This document shows, one piece after another, positions 16,684-26,151 of a stretch of DNA of 64,000 nucleotides; position 1 is the stretch's first letter; every line of letters begins with the position of its first letter. The notes below the pieces were generated by a model. The model saw nothing but the letters and a program-made list of their open reading frames with translations, was not told the origin of the DNA and ran no database searches. This DNA is from Sedimentimonas flavescens. GTDB taxonomy: Bacteria; Pseudomonadota; Alphaproteobacteria; Rhodobacterales; Rhodobacteraceae. The stretch lies in NCBI RefSeq assembly GCF_019264375.1, contig NZ_JAHVAI010000006.1, positions 62,001 to 126,000 of the forward strand, written 5' to 3'. The position numbers were made by a program, and so were the translations under genes.

Positions 16684-18888
16684 ATGGCTGAATCCCAAAC
16701 CCCCGACATCATCTATACCAAGGTCGATGAAGCGCCGGAGCTGGCCTCGGCCTCGCTCCTGCCGATCATCCGCAGCTTCGCCGCCGCGGCTGGTGTTTCG
16801 GTCGATACCCGCGACATCTCGCTGGCGGGCCGCATCATCGCCACCTTCCCCGAGAAGCTGACCGACGCGCAGCGCCAGTCGGACGATCTGGCCTGGCTGG
16901 GCGAGCTGGTGAAGACCCCCGAGGCGAACGTGATCAAGCTGCCGAACATCTCGGCCTCGGTCCCGCAGCTGGTTGCCGCGATCAAGGAACTTCAATCGCA
17001 GGGCTATGACCTGCCCGACTATCCCGAAGCCCCCGCGACCGACGCCGAGAAAGATGCCCGCGCCCGCTACGACGCGATCAAGGGCTCGGCTGTGAACCCG
17101 GTGCTGCGCGAAGGCAACTCGGACCGCCGCGCCGCCGCCGCCGTCAAGAAATTCGCCCAGAACAACCCGCACCGCATGGGTGACTGGGTTGCCGACAGCA
17201 AGACCCGCGTGGCCGCCATGTCGGGAGGTGACTTCTTCTCGAACGAGGTTTCGGCGACCCTGCCGAAAGCCGCCTCGGCCAAGATCGTGCTGGAAACCGC
17301 CGCGGGCGAAACCGTCCTGAAGGACGGCGTGAAATACCCCGAAGGCACCGTGGTCGATGCGACCTACATGTCGGCCAAGGCGCTCGGTGCGTTCCTTGAC
17401 GAAGAGATCGCCAAGACCAAGCAAGAGGGCGTCCTCTTCTCGCTGCACATGAAAGCCACGATGATGAAGGTCTCGGACCCGATCATCTTCGGCTATGCGG
17501 TCAAAGCCTGGCTCAAGCCGGTCTTCGAGAAATACGGCGAGCAGATGAAGGCGCTTGGCGTCAACCCGAACTCGGGCCTGGGCGACCTGCTCAACCGCGT
17601 CAAGGACAATGCCGAGATCATGGCCGCCATCGACGCGGTCAACGCGACCCGTCCGCCGATGTATATGGTGAACTCGGACAAGGGCATCACCAACCTGCAT
17701 GTGCCCTCGGACGTGATCATCGATGCCTCGATGCCCGCGCTGATCCGCGCCGGCGGCAAGGGCTGGGGCCCGGACAACAAGGAACACGATTGCGTCTGCG
17801 TGATCCCGGACAACTCCTACGCGCCGGTCTATGACGCGACGATCGAGTTCTTCAAGGCCAATGGCAAGCTGAACCCGGCCACCGCCGGCACCGTTCAGAA
17901 CATCGGCCTGATGGCGCAGAAGGCCGAGGAATACGGCTCGCACCCGACCACCTTCGAGATCCCGGCCGACGGCACCGTCAAGATGATCCTCGACGATGGC
18001 ACCGTGCTGCACTCGCATGCCGTTGAGAAGGGCGACATCTGGCGCTCGGCCTCGGCCCGCAAGGCGCCGATCGAGGACTGGGTCAACCTGGCCATCGACC
18101 GTCAGAAGGCCACCGGCTACCGCGCGATCTTCTGGCTCGATGCCGCGCGCGCCCATGACGCGCAGCTGATCGAATACGTCAAGCCGATCCTCGCCGCCAA
18201 GGGCGTGGCCGACAAGTTCGAGATCATGGCCCCGCGCGAAGCCACCATCGCCTCGCTCGAGACCATCACCAAAGGCGAGAACACCATCGCCATCACCGGC
18301 AACGTGCTGCGTGACTACCTGACCGACCTGTTCCCGATCCTGGAACTGGCAACCTCGGCCAAGATGCTGTCGATCGTGAAGCTGATGCAGGGCGGCGGTC
18401 TGTTCGAGACGGGCGCGGGCGGCTCGGCCCCCAAGCACGTCCAGCAGCTGATGGAAGAGAACCACCTGCGTTGGGACTCGCTTGGCGAATTCTGCGCACT
18501 TGGCGAAAGCTTCCGCTTCCTCGCCGATGCGAAGGGCAACGCCAAGGCCCGCGTGCTGGGCGATGCGGTGGACGTGGCCACGCAGGGCATCCTCGACAAC
18601 GACAAGTCGCCGGGCCGCAAGGTTGGCCAGCCCGACAACCGCGACAGCCATTTCTACTTCGCCCAGTATTGGGCGCAGGCGATGGCCGCACAGTCGGACG
18701 ACGCCGCACTGGCCGCGCATTTCGCGCCGATTGCCAAGGCCCTGACCGAGAACGAAGCCACCATCGTGGCCGAACTTCAGGCGGGCCGCGGCAAGCCGGT
18801 CGATCTGGGTGGCTACTACCATGGCGATGCGGCCAAGACCGCAACCGTCATGCGCCCCTCGGCGACCTTCAACAAGATCATCGGCTAA
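16684..18888 (+). CDS. icd: Monomeric NADP-dependent isocitrate dehydrogenase
   Basis: The 734-residue protein is the monomeric class of isocitrate dehydrogenase, which decarboxylates isocitrate to 2-oxoglutarate in the TCA cycle. Its length (about 740 aa) and sequence separate it from the roughly 420-residue dimeric enzyme. Recognisable stretches are [15 protein letters not shown] (substrate-binding SDRR), [50 protein letters not shown] and [15 protein letters not shown] with DSLGEF. No frameshift is seen. It is followed by a terminator shared with the convergent flgI end. Confidence 0.97.
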   Translation: MAESQTPDIIYTKVDEAPELASASLLPIIRSFAAAAGVSVDTRDISLAGRIIATFPEKLTDAQRQSDDLAWLGELVKTPEANVIKLPNISASVPQLVAAIKELQSQGYDLPDYPEAPATDAEKDARARYDAIKGSAVNPVLREGNSDRRAAAAVKKFAQNNPHRMGDWVADSKTRVAAMSGGDFFSNEVSATLPKAASAKIVLETAAGETVLKDGVKYPEGTVVDATYMSAKALGAFLDEEIAKTKQEGVLFSLHMKATMMKVSDPIIFGYAVKAWLKPVFEKYGEQMKALGVNPNSGLGDLLNRVKDNAEIMAAIDAVNATRPPMYMVNSDKGITNLHVPSDVIIDASMPALIRAGGKGWGPDNKEHDCVCVIPDNSYAPVYDATIEFFKANGKLNPATAGTVQNIGLMAQKAEEYGSHPTTFEIPADGTVKMILDDGTVLHSHAVEKGDIWRSASARKAPIEDWVNLAIDRQKATGYRAIFWLDAARAHDAQLIEYVKPILAAKGVADKFEIMAPREATIASLETITKGENTIAITGNVLRDYLTDLFPILELATSAKMLSIVKLMQGGGLFETGAGGSAPKHVQQLMEENHLRWDSLGEFCALGESFRFLADAKGNAKARVLGDAVDVATQGILDNDKSPGRKVGQPDNRDSHFYFAQYWAQAMAAQSDDAALAAHFAPIAKALTENEATIVAELQAGRGKPVDLGGYYHGDAAKTATVMRPSATFNKIIG

Positions 18889-18915
18889 GCCTTCGGGCCA
18901 CCGCAAAGATCCAGG

Positions 18916-18942
18916 AACCCGGCTTCGGCCGGGTTTCTTTTT
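18916..18942 (+). terminator. Rho-independent terminator after icd
   Basis: AACCCGG (18916-18922), a CTTCGG loop and CCGGGTT are followed by TCTTTTT. The T-run reaches the flgI stop codon (18941-18943 complement), so the icd terminator abuts the convergent flagellar operon. Confidence 0.9.
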
Positions 18943-20041
18943 AGTTCATCACGAATTCGGCGTGCAACGCGCCTGCGGCGTTGATGGATTTCAGGATGTC
19001 GATCATGTCACGCGGGCTGACCCCAAGCGCATTCAGCCCCGCGACCACATCCGACAGCGAACTGGTTGACTGAACCTCGGCCATGCGAATGCCCGGATTT
19101 TCCTCGATCGAGGCCTGAGTGCGCGGCACGACGACCGTGCTTCCTTCGGCAAAGGGGTTGGGCTGCACAACGACGGGCGTTTCCTCGACCCGCAGCGTCA
19201 GGTTTCCCTGGCTGACCGCGACGCGCGAGATCCGCACATCCTCACCCATGACAATCGTGCCCGAACGCTGATCCACCACCACCCGCGCGCGCCGTTCGGG
19301 CTCCACCGCGATATTCTCCAGTCGCCCGATCACATGCGCGGCGGAGCGCATCGACGTGCCTCCGACACTGACCGCCACGGTGCCCGAGTCCTGCATGACG
19401 GCGACGCGGCGCCCAAACTCCGCGTTGATGGCCTGTTCGATCCGTCCGGCGGTGGTAAAGTCGGGGGTGCGCAACGCAAGGCGGATGGTCTCCAGACTGT
19501 TGAGTTCAAAGGCAATTTCACGCTCGATCCGCGCGCCGCCGGGAATCCCGCCCGAGGTCGGCACACCCTGCACAATCGAGGCACCCTGCCCCTCGGCCGA
19601 GGCGCCGCCCGCGAGGATCGCGCCCTGCGCCACGGCGTAGATCTCTCCATCCGCCGCGTTCAGCGGCGTCATCACCAGCGTCCCGCCAAGCAGGCTTTTC
19701 GCATCGCCAATGGCCGAAACCGACACGTCGATCCTCCCGCCTGCCCGCGCGAAGGGCGGCAGCGTCGCGGTGACCAGAACGGCGGCCACGTTCTTGGGGC
19801 GGAACTGCTCGCCCGTCACGTTCACGCCCAATCGCTCGAGGATGTTCGACATGATCTCCTCGGTGAAGGGCGAGTTGCGAATGCCGTCTCCGGTGCCATT
19901 CAGTCCGACCACGAGGCCATAACCCACGAGATCATTGCCCCTCACCCCGTCGAACTCGACCAGATCCTTGATCCGGATCGGCGCGGCGCTGGCCAGCACG
20001 GGCAACAACAGGAACAACAGGGTCAGGACAAATCGCATCAC
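18941..20041 (-). CDS. flgI: Flagellar P-ring protein FlgI
   Basis: FlgI forms the periplasmic ring around the flagellar rod. The 366-residue precursor has a cleavable signal peptide (about residues 1-19, ending ASA) and then the family start [32 protein letters not shown]. The C-terminal [25 protein letters not shown] is the conserved FlgI end. Its start overlaps the flgL stop by 4 nt. It is the last gene of the motB-flgE-flgK-flgL-flgI run. Confidence 0.97.
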   Translation of the reverse strand: MMRFVLTLLFLLLPVLASAAPIRIKDLVEFDGVRGNDLVGYGLVVGLNGTGDGIRNSPFTEEIMSNILERLGVNVTGEQFRPKNVAAVLVTATLPPFARAGGRIDVSVSAIGDAKSLLGGTLVMTPLNAADGEIYAVAQGAILAGGASAEGQGASIVQGVPTSGGIPGGARIEREIAFELNSLETIRLALRTPDFTTAGRIEQAINAEFGRRVAVMQDSGTVAVSVGGTSMRSAAHVIGRLENIAVEPERRARVVVDQRSGTIVMGEDVRISRVAVSQGNLTLRVEETPVVVQPNPFAEGSTVVVPRTQASIEENPGIRMAEVQSTSSLSDVVAGLNALGVSPRDMIDILKSINAAGALHAEFVMN

Positions 20042-21051
20042 AGGTAATCCGCCAGGCTCAGCGCCGAAAGGCGCGCGGTCAGGGTGTAGAGCGTTTCAAG
20101 CTGCGTCTCGACGGCCTGCAAGGCTGTCGCACTTTCATAGGGATCGGCACCGATCAACTCTACACGGGCCAGTTCGAGGGACGACTTCTCGGCGCTGTTG
20201 CGCGTGCGCGCATCCTCGATAGCCGCCTCGGCCACGCCCAGATCGGCGCGAAACGAGACCAGCGCGCTTTCCGCTGACAGCAGACGCTCCCCCGCCGCCT
20301 GCGTCAGATCGGCGCGCAGATCATCGTCTTGTGGAACCATGTCATGCCCGACCAGCGCGGCCATAGCGAAACCGCCCAAGGTCTGCCGCAGGCCCGGACT
20401 GGCCAAGGTCAAGTCAAGCGAAAGCCGCTCGCCTTCGGCGATCTGGACAGCGCCGCTTGAGGTATCTCTGCCAGAATAGGCGATATCGAGAAACCCGCCC
20501 GCACCGCGCGGGGCGTCAAACCAGGTCAGCACCGCCGTCTCGATCGTCGTCGCACTGGTCAGTCCGGCAATCTTCGCTGAAAGCGCCGTCAGGATCGTAC
20601 CCGTATCGGCAACGGGTCGCGTGTCACTGGCCGCACCCGAGAACAGATGCCGCCCCGCGACCTCGGTATTGAGGGCGGAAATCACCGCCTCGAACCGCTG
20701 CGCCGCATCGGCGAGCGCGGCCTGTACCGGCTGCGGGTTCGTGGCGCCGGACAATGCCAGAAGGCCCGTTCCAAGATCGGCGGCACTTTCCTGCATCAGG
20801 CCGAGGGCGCTCTGCATCCCTGCGGCCCGCAGCCCAGCCTCCTTCGCGCTCAGATCATAGGCCTCGATCATGCTCAGCGAGTGATCAATCGCGGCAAGCG
20901 CGCCGAAGTTGCCCGCAACCGCTTTCGCGGCATCCTGCTTCACGCCGGTCATGACCTCTTCGGTCAGTTGGCTCATCACCGTCTTGAGCTGCACCCCGTG
21001 CCGGCGCAGCTGGTAGCTTTGGGCCATGTCACCCACGGAAACGTAGTTCAT
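20038..21051 (-). CDS. flgL: Flagellar hook-filament junction protein FlgL
   Basis: The 337-residue protein has flagellin-like N- and C-terminal helical segments (MNYVSVGDMAQSYQLRRHG, and [23 protein letters not shown] at the end) flanking a variable middle. That is the build of HAP3/FlgL, which joins hook and filament. The FSGAASDTRPV stretch in the middle is also typical. It sits one base after flgK and overlaps flgI. It lacks the length and glycine-rich centre of flagellin, supporting FlgL. Confidence 0.92.
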   Translation of the reverse strand: MNYVSVGDMAQSYQLRRHGVQLKTVMSQLTEEVMTGVKQDAAKAVAGNFGALAAIDHSLSMIEAYDLSAKEAGLRAAGMQSALGLMQESAADLGTGLLALSGATNPQPVQAALADAAQRFEAVISALNTEVAGRHLFSGAASDTRPVADTGTILTALSAKIAGLTSATTIETAVLTWFDAPRGAGGFLDIAYSGRDTSSGAVQIAEGERLSLDLTLASPGLRQTLGGFAMAALVGHDMVPQDDDLRADLTQAAGERLLSAESALVSFRADLGVAEAAIEDARTRNSAEKSSLELARVELIGADPYESATALQAVETQLETLYTLTARLSALSLADYL

Positions 21052-21052
21052 T

Positions 21053-22507
21053 TCACAACCCCAGAAGTTGCTGGATCAGCGTATCGACGGTCTGGATGAC
21101 CTTGGCATTGGCGGCATAGGCCTGCTCGACCCGCAGCAGCATTTGCAGCTCGTAATCGCTATCGACCCCATCGGCGAGCGACAGTTCGGTCAGCGCTTCC
21201 TGCCGCGCGAGGCTATAGCTTTCGATGCTTTGCGCGGTCAGCCGATCCGACGACACCCGCGAGATCAGTTCCGCCGCCAGACCCGAAGCCGAGCGCGACG
21301 CCGCTCCGAAATCACCGGATGCCGGAACCCGCCCACGCCCAAGCGCCTCGGCCAGCGCCGTCAACTGCCCCGAGGCGCCCACTGGCCCAGGCGCCACTCC
21401 CCCGATGCCATCGCGCAGCCGCCACAACGCGCCCCCGCGCTCGGGATCGACCGCGGCATTGACCGCGATACGGCCCGCAAGCCCCGCCTCAAAGGCCGGA
21501 TCGAAGCTGCCCGAACCATCGGTGAACAACCCGGCCGCCCCGGAGGCAAGCGTCGGGTCGGTTGCCGGATCGGCGAAACGCTCGATCAGATCGCGGGCGA
21601 TCGCGTCGATGCGCGATTGCGTCTGCGGGGCGAGTTCATCGCGCACGGCAAAGAGTGCACCCAGCCTGCCCCCGCCCATCACCCCATCGTCGCCGGGCGA
21701 GATCGCCATGCCGTTCAGCGTCAGGCCGGACAGATCGCCGTTCTCATAGCTCATATCGGCGCTGATCGCGCCCGTTGCCGAAAACCCGACCCGAACCGGA
21801 ATATCCTCCAGCAGCACCGCGCCCCCCGTCGTAAACAGCGCAACCTGATTGTTGTCGCGCGTGACCTGACGGATCGGAACGATCTCGGCCACCAGATCGA
21901 CAAGTGCCTGACGCTGGTCCATCAGCGCGGTGGCATCGTGACCCGCCGCGCGCTGCGCGAGGATCTGCGCGTTCAGATCGTCGATTTGCGAAAGCGCCTG
22001 GTTTAGCGCCTCGACCTGTTCTGCGATCTGCGCATCGGCCTCTTGCCGCATCTGCCCGACCGAGGCCGACATGGTATTCATCTGACCAGCCACCTTGGTC
22101 GCGGCATCGAGAACGCTTGCCAGGCGAGCCTCGCTCTCGGGTTGGCTGGCGGCCTGGACAAAGGCCGCCTCCAGCCCCGAAAGGCGCGACGAAAGCGAGC
22201 CTGCCTGCCCCGGCGCGCCGATCATCTGCTCGACGCTTTCAAGAAACGCCACGCGCGTTGTCGCGTTGCTGGCTGCCGCATCGGCCAGACGGCGATCCTG
22301 CAAGACCCCCTCATTAACCACGCGGACCACCCCGTCGATCTGCACGCCCGCCCCGACACCGCCCAGGGACTGCGCCGACAATGACAACTCGCGCCGGGCA
22401 TATCCTTCGGTCAGCACGTTGGCCGTGTTCGAGGCCACGACATCCGCCATCCGGGCGGCGGCATTCAGCCCGGACAAGGCGTTCGATAGCGATGTGGATA
22501 TGCCCAT
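21053..22507 (-). CDS. flgK: Flagellar hook-associated protein FlgK
   Basis: The 484-residue protein carries the rod/hook N-terminal motif ALSGLNAAARMADVVASNTANVLTEGYARRE (residues 10-40) and the C-terminal LRVEQAYAANAKVIQTVDTLIQQLLGL. Both are hallmarks of FlgK (HAP1), the first junction protein above the hook. A long central coiled-coil region (about 130-190) is normal. It is 21 nt downstream of flgE and 1 nt upstream of flgL. Confidence 0.95.
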   Translation of the reverse strand: MGISTSLSNALSGLNAAARMADVVASNTANVLTEGYARRELSLSAQSLGGVGAGVQIDGVVRVVNEGVLQDRRLADAAASNATTRVAFLESVEQMIGAPGQAGSLSSRLSGLEAAFVQAASQPESEARLASVLDAATKVAGQMNTMSASVGQMRQEADAQIAEQVEALNQALSQIDDLNAQILAQRAAGHDATALMDQRQALVDLVAEIVPIRQVTRDNNQVALFTTGGAVLLEDIPVRVGFSATGAISADMSYENGDLSGLTLNGMAISPGDDGVMGGGRLGALFAVRDELAPQTQSRIDAIARDLIERFADPATDPTLASGAAGLFTDGSGSFDPAFEAGLAGRIAVNAAVDPERGGALWRLRDGIGGVAPGPVGASGQLTALAEALGRGRVPASGDFGAASRSASGLAAELISRVSSDRLTAQSIESYSLARQEALTELSLADGVDSDYELQMLLRVEQAYAANAKVIQTVDTLIQQLLGL

Positions 22508-22528
22508 GGCTCAGTCTCCGTCAGACTC

Positions 22529-23860
22529 TCAGCGTTTGATGTTCGTCGTCTCCTGCAACATCTCATCGACGGTCTGGATGACCTTGGCGTTCGAGGAATA
22601 GGCGCGTTGCGTCTGGATCAGGTTGGTCAGTTCCTCGGCGACATCGACGGTCGAGCCCTCGCGCGCGTAGCCCTGAATCCCCCCGGTCGGCCCGTCGCCC
22701 GCATCCCACAGGAAGAACGAGCCCGACGTCGGTGAGACCTGGAACGTCTGGTTGTCGAGCGCGTTCAGCCCGTTCGGATTGGGCACGTCAATCACCGGGA
22801 TCTGGTAGACCGTGCGGATAAAGCCGGTGTCATAGGTCGCCTTGATATAGCCCTTCTCATCGATCTCGATCGCGGTCAGGTTCCCCACGGGCGAGCCATC
22901 CTTGGTGATCGAACTGGGCGCGAAAGAGGACGACAGCTGCGTCAGCCCGTTGGTATCGCCGATCTTGCCGATCGTGACCGACAAGGGCCCACCGCCCACT
23001 GTCAGATCGAGTGCGCCCGTCACCGGATCGTAGGCCCCGCCCGACACGACGTTGACCGAGGCCAGCGTGCCGCCATTGCCGCGGCTGTCGTCGAAGGTCA
23101 TCTGGTATTCGCCAATAATGCTTTCATCCGCTGCCGTCGCCGGATCATCCTGCGTGGCGGAATCTCGGATCACCATCGTCCAGGCGTTCGACGCGCCGCT
23201 GGCCGGCACGCTCGGCGTGAAGGAGATGTTCAGCGTCTCGGGGTTGCCGAGATTGCCGAAATACTCGACCGTCAGGGGCAGCGTCTCGCCGCTCTCGCCG
23301 GCCTCGGTCGCGGTGGCGGGCAGGTTGACGCCAAGGTTCATCGTGGTGGTCGGATCCCCCGCCGTCTGGTTGGCGTTGATCACCACCGGCACGAGGCCCG
23401 TCACCGTATCGCGCGGCATGTTCGGGATATTGCCATCGGCATTCGCGGGCCACCCCAGCAGCACCAGCCCGGACGCGGTGCGCAGAACGCCTTCGCTGTC
23501 GGTATGGAATGATCCGGTCGTGGTCATCATCAGGGGCTGCTCGCCCAGGGTATTGCTGAGCGAGGCCGAGGTCGCCACCGGCAGAAAGCCACGGCCCGCA
23601 ACCGCGATATCCATCGCGTTCGAGGTCGAAACGAGCGCGCCGCGTTCGTCTATCAACCGCCCGGTTGAGGTGCGCACACCCCCGGCAGAATAGGCGCCCG
23701 CGTTGCTCGACTGGCTCAGTACCAGGCTCTCGAAATCCGATGTCGCGCGCTTGTAGCCATAGGTCGCCGAGTTGGCGATGTTATCCGAGATGGTGGCCAG
23801 TCGCGTCGCGTTTGCCGCCAACCCGGCGACGCCCGCATTGAGCGAAGAAGAAATGGACAT
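22529..23860 (-). CDS. flgE: Flagellar hook protein FlgE
   Basis: The 443-residue protein has the flagellar rod/hook N-terminus (AGVAGLAANATRLATISDNIANSATYGYKR) with the SDNIAN signature, the FlgE central domain with the GYIKATYDTGFIRTVYQIPV strands, and the C-terminal NLIQTQRAYSSNAKVIQTVDEMLQ. It builds the hook. It follows motB on the same strand; a near-consensus CtrA box lies 59-73 nt upstream of its start. Confidence 0.96.
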   Translation of the reverse strand: MSISSSLNAGVAGLAANATRLATISDNIANSATYGYKRATSDFESLVLSQSSNAGAYSAGGVRTSTGRLIDERGALVSTSNAMDIAVAGRGFLPVATSASLSNTLGEQPLMMTTTGSFHTDSEGVLRTASGLVLLGWPANADGNIPNMPRDTVTGLVPVVINANQTAGDPTTTMNLGVNLPATATEAGESGETLPLTVEYFGNLGNPETLNISFTPSVPASGASNAWTMVIRDSATQDDPATAADESIIGEYQMTFDDSRGNGGTLASVNVVSGGAYDPVTGALDLTVGGGPLSVTIGKIGDTNGLTQLSSSFAPSSITKDGSPVGNLTAIEIDEKGYIKATYDTGFIRTVYQIPVIDVPNPNGLNALDNQTFQVSPTSGSFFLWDAGDGPTGGIQGYAREGSTVDVAEELTNLIQTQRAYSSNAKVIQTVDEMLQETTNIKR

Positions 23861-23918
23861 GAATGCGCCTTTCTGCTGCTGCGTCCCTTGATCACCCCGC
23901 AGCGTGGCGCACGCGCCC

Positions 23919-23933
23919 TTAACATCGCCCTAA
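23919..23933 (-). promoter_or_regulatory. CtrA-like box upstream of flgE
   Basis: On the plus strand this reads TTAA-CATCGCC-CTAA, that is TTAG-N7-TTAA on the coding strand, one mismatch from the TTAA-N7-TTAA CtrA consensus. It lies in the 100-bp motB-flgE gap, the right place for an internal flgE promoter. Confidence 0.6.
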
Positions 23934-23960
23934 CGACTCAAATTAAAGGGATTTTATCCC

Positions 23961-24803
23961 TCAGTTGCGCAGCAAGATCAGCTCGAGCCGGTTGTTGCGC
24001 TCCGACATCGGCAGCCCGGTCGAGGGCTTGCGATCGGCGAATCCGCTGACCCGTTGCACGCGCTTGCGGTCGAACCCGGCCCCTTCCAGCAGACCGCGCA
24101 TGGCCTGTGCCCGCGCAAGCGACAGATCCCACATCGGGTTATGGCGCAGCACCTCGGGGTAGGCGCGGGTATAGCCGTTCAGGGCCACTTCGTTTCGAAC
24201 AATGCCGAAGACGCGCACCAGCATGGCCGCGATTTCGCGCGTGACAGGCTCGGGCTCGGCGGTTTCGGGGGCAAAGAGCGGCGCGTCGGGCAGATCGAAA
24301 AACTCGACGATCAGCCCCTCGTCGGTGACGCGGGTGACGATGTGGCGCGCGAGCTGGTCGCTGACCATCGACTCGCCTCCCACGCCCATCAGAGCCTGCT
24401 CGATCTTCTGCGCGACGCGGTCGAATTCGTCGCGCGCGGGGTCTTTCGCAACCTCGGCGCCCTCTTGTCCGCGGGCCTGACGTTCGGTGCTGGGGCGATG
24501 CTGCGAGGCGCCGGTGCCGGTCTGTGCGATCTGCTGCTCGGAGAAGACCGAATCGCCGCCAAACGCCCCCTCACCCCCGCCCGAGATCCGGTTGATCGGA
24601 ATCGTCGGGTTGAAATAATCGGCGATGCCCTTGCGCTGTTTCTCGGTCGTCGCGTTCAACAGCCACATCAGCAGGAAGAAGGCCATCATCGCCGTGACGA
24701 AATCGGCATAGGCCACTTTCCAGGCCCCGCCATGATGCCCGCCACCCGCGACAATCTTCTTGCGCTTGATGATGATCGGAGCCGCGTTATCGCGCGCCGC
24801 CAT
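23961..24803 (-). CDS. motB: Flagellar stator protein MotB
   Basis: MotB is the proton-channel and peptidoglycan-anchor subunit of the flagellar stator. The 280-residue protein has one N-terminal membrane span (about 35-52) with the essential proton-binding aspartate D34 in AYADFVTAMMAFFLLMWLL. A periplasmic linker and a C-terminal OmpA-like peptidoglycan-binding domain (LNGYTRAYPE, then SLARAQAMRGLL and SERNNRLEL) follow. The start was set at MAARDN with AGGTGG directly upstream, rather than at an in-frame GTG six codons earlier. Its partner motA lies 33 kb away at 57.4 kb. Confidence 0.95.
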   Translation of the reverse strand: MAARDNAAPIIIKRKKIVAGGGHHGGAWKVAYADFVTAMMAFFLLMWLLNATTEKQRKGIADYFNPTIPINRISGGGEGAFGGDSVFSEQQIAQTGTGASQHRPSTERQARGQEGAEVAKDPARDEFDRVAQKIEQALMGVGGESMVSDQLARHIVTRVTDEGLIVEFFDLPDAPLFAPETAEPEPVTREIAAMLVRVFGIVRNEVALNGYTRAYPEVLRHNPMWDLSLARAQAMRGLLEGAGFDRKRVQRVSGFADRKPSTGLPMSERNNRLELILLRN

Positions 24804-24847
24804 ATGCCACCTCGCTTTCACCCGGCCTCCGGTCTAGCATCGTGGCA

Positions 24848-24862
24848 TTAATGCGCACTTAA
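24848..24862 (-). promoter_or_regulatory. Consensus CtrA box upstream of motB
   Basis: TTAA-TGCGCAC-TTAA is an exact match to the TTAA-N7-TTAA binding site of the alphaproteobacterial cell-cycle and motility regulator CtrA. It lies 45-59 nt upstream of the motB ATG in the 116-bp motB-pqiA divergent gap. Confidence 0.75.
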
Positions 24863-24885
24863 GCGCCGAAGTTCGTCCGATCCCT

Positions 24886-24913
24886 TTGCGAAGCACACCG
24901 CCAGCACTATTGT
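24886..24913 (+). promoter_or_regulatory. Putative promoter of the pqi operon, giving a leaderless transcript
   Basis: TTGCGA (24886-24891) and TATTGT (24908-24913) are 16 bp apart and resemble a housekeeping sigma promoter. The expected start site falls on or next to the A of the pqiA ATG (24920). The region just before that ATG (TGTCCCTTC) has no ribosome binding site. Confidence 0.45.
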
Positions 24914-24919
24914 CCCTTC

Positions 24920-25537
24920 ATGCAAAAGCCCCCGATTGACCAGTTAATCGCCTGCCCCAAATGTGACGCGCTGCACCATGCCCGCCATTTGGGGGAGAAC
25001 GAGCGCGCCGCCTGCGCCCGTTGCGGCACACTGTTGATCACGCCACGCGCGCGGTCGTTTCTGCATGTCATCGCGCTCTCGTTTACCGCGATGATCCTGA
25101 TGATCGCGGCCGTCTTCTTTCCCTTCCTGAAAATCTCGGCGCAGGGCTTTTCTCATGCCAGCTCGGTCTTCGAGGTCGCCATGGCTTTCTCCGACGGGCT
25201 TCTGGCGCCGCTGTCGCTGGCGGTGCTGATGCTGATCGTGGGCCTGCCGATCGTGCGCTTCGGCGCGCTGATCTACACGCTCTGGCCGCTGGCCAACGCC
25301 CGCCCCGCCTGGCCCCACGCCCGCCGCGTCTTTCGCCTCGCCGAAGAGCTGGAGCCCTGGGCGATGGCCGAGATCTTCATCATCGGCACGGGCGTTGCGC
25401 TGGTGAAGATCGGCGGGTTGGCTTCGGTCTCGCTCGGGCCGGCCTTCTGGGCCTTCTGCGCCCTGATCATCGTGAATGCCCTCAAGAACGCTTTTCTGAG
25501 CCAGTGGACGATATGGGACGCAATCGGGCAGAAGTAA
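24920..25537 (+). CDS. pqiA: Paraquat-inducible protein A, first domain protein
   Basis: This 205-residue inner-membrane protein is one PqiA domain: a double zinc-ribbon-like CPKC...CARC motif (C12, C15, C32, C35) followed by four hydrophobic segments. PqiA proteins partner MCE-domain PqiB in lipid transport between the two membranes. Together with the next gene it covers what is one 417-residue two-domain protein in E. coli. No ribosome binding site precedes the ATG. The gene opens the pqiA-pqiA-pqiB-pqiC operon, divergent from motB. Confidence 0.9.
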   Translation: MQKPPIDQLIACPKCDALHHARHLGENERAACARCGTLLITPRARSFLHVIALSFTAMILMIAAVFFPFLKISAQGFSHASSVFEVAMAFSDGLLAPLSLAVLMLIVGLPIVRFGALIYTLWPLANARPAWPHARRVFRLAEELEPWAMAEIFIIGTGVALVKIGGLASVSLGPAFWAFCALIIVNALKNAFLSQWTIWDAIGQK

Positions 25538-26151
25538 CCGTGCAAACCGCGCGCGATGCGGGGCTGGTGGGCTGCACGCGCTGCGGCAAGGTCTGGCCTG
25601 CGCAGACCCGTGAGTGCGGGCGCTGCGGGGCAGCGCTGAAGCGCGTGGATACGGCCGGGCTGCAAGCGGTCTGGGCCTGGTGGTTCGCCGGGCTGATCTT
25701 TTACATCCCCGCTAACCTCTACCCGATGCTGCGCACCTCGACGCTGGCCGGAAACCAGCAAAACACCATCATCGGCGGTGTGATCGAGCTGATCACGCAT
25801 CACAGCTATTTCGTCGCCGCCGTTGTGTTCGTGGCCTCGGTCGTCATCCCGGTGTCGAAGTTCATCGCCATCGCTTATCTCGCTTTGGCCGTCGGGAACG
25901 AGCACCGCGCGGGCGCGCACCGGCACCTGCACCTGTTCGAGGTGGTCGAATTCATCGGGCGCTGGTCGATGGTTGACGTTTTCGTTGTAGCGATCCTGTC
26001 AGCATTGGTGCAATTGGGAGCCGTTGTCTCGATTCATCCCGGCCCGGCCGCCGCCGCCTTCGCGCTTTCGGTTGCCCTGACCATGCTCTCGGCGCAAAGT
26101 TTCGATCCCCGCCTGATCTGGCGCGGCCCCGCAAGAACGACAGGACCATGA
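25513..26151 (+). CDS. pqiA: Paraquat-inducible protein A, second domain protein
   Basis: The 212-residue product is a second PqiA domain in a different reading frame from the first. It has CTRC...CGRC (C21, C24, C35, C38 from the ATG) and four membrane segments, with FYIPANLYPMLRTSTL and HLHLFEVVEFIGRWSMVDVFVV as conserved stretches. The ATG at 25513 overlaps the first gene by 25 nt; a GTG at 25540, 2 nt after the upstream stop, is an equally plausible start. The stop overlaps pqiB (ATGA). Confidence 0.9.
   Translation: MGRNRAEVTVQTARDAGLVGCTRCGKVWPAQTRECGRCGAALKRVDTAGLQAVWAWWFAGLIFYIPANLYPMLRTSTLAGNQQNTIIGGVIELITHHSYFVAAVVFVASVVIPVSKFIAIAYLALAVGNEHRAGAHRHLHLFEVVEFIGRWSMVDVFVVAILSALVQLGAVVSIHPGPAAAAFALSVALTMLSAQSFDPRLIWRGPARTTGP

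Noticed and set aside
16663-18906. 747-codon minus-strand frame opposite icd
   Set aside because: Antisense shadow of the monomeric isocitrate dehydrogenase; repetitive Arg/Gly/Val/His composition and no recognisable domain.
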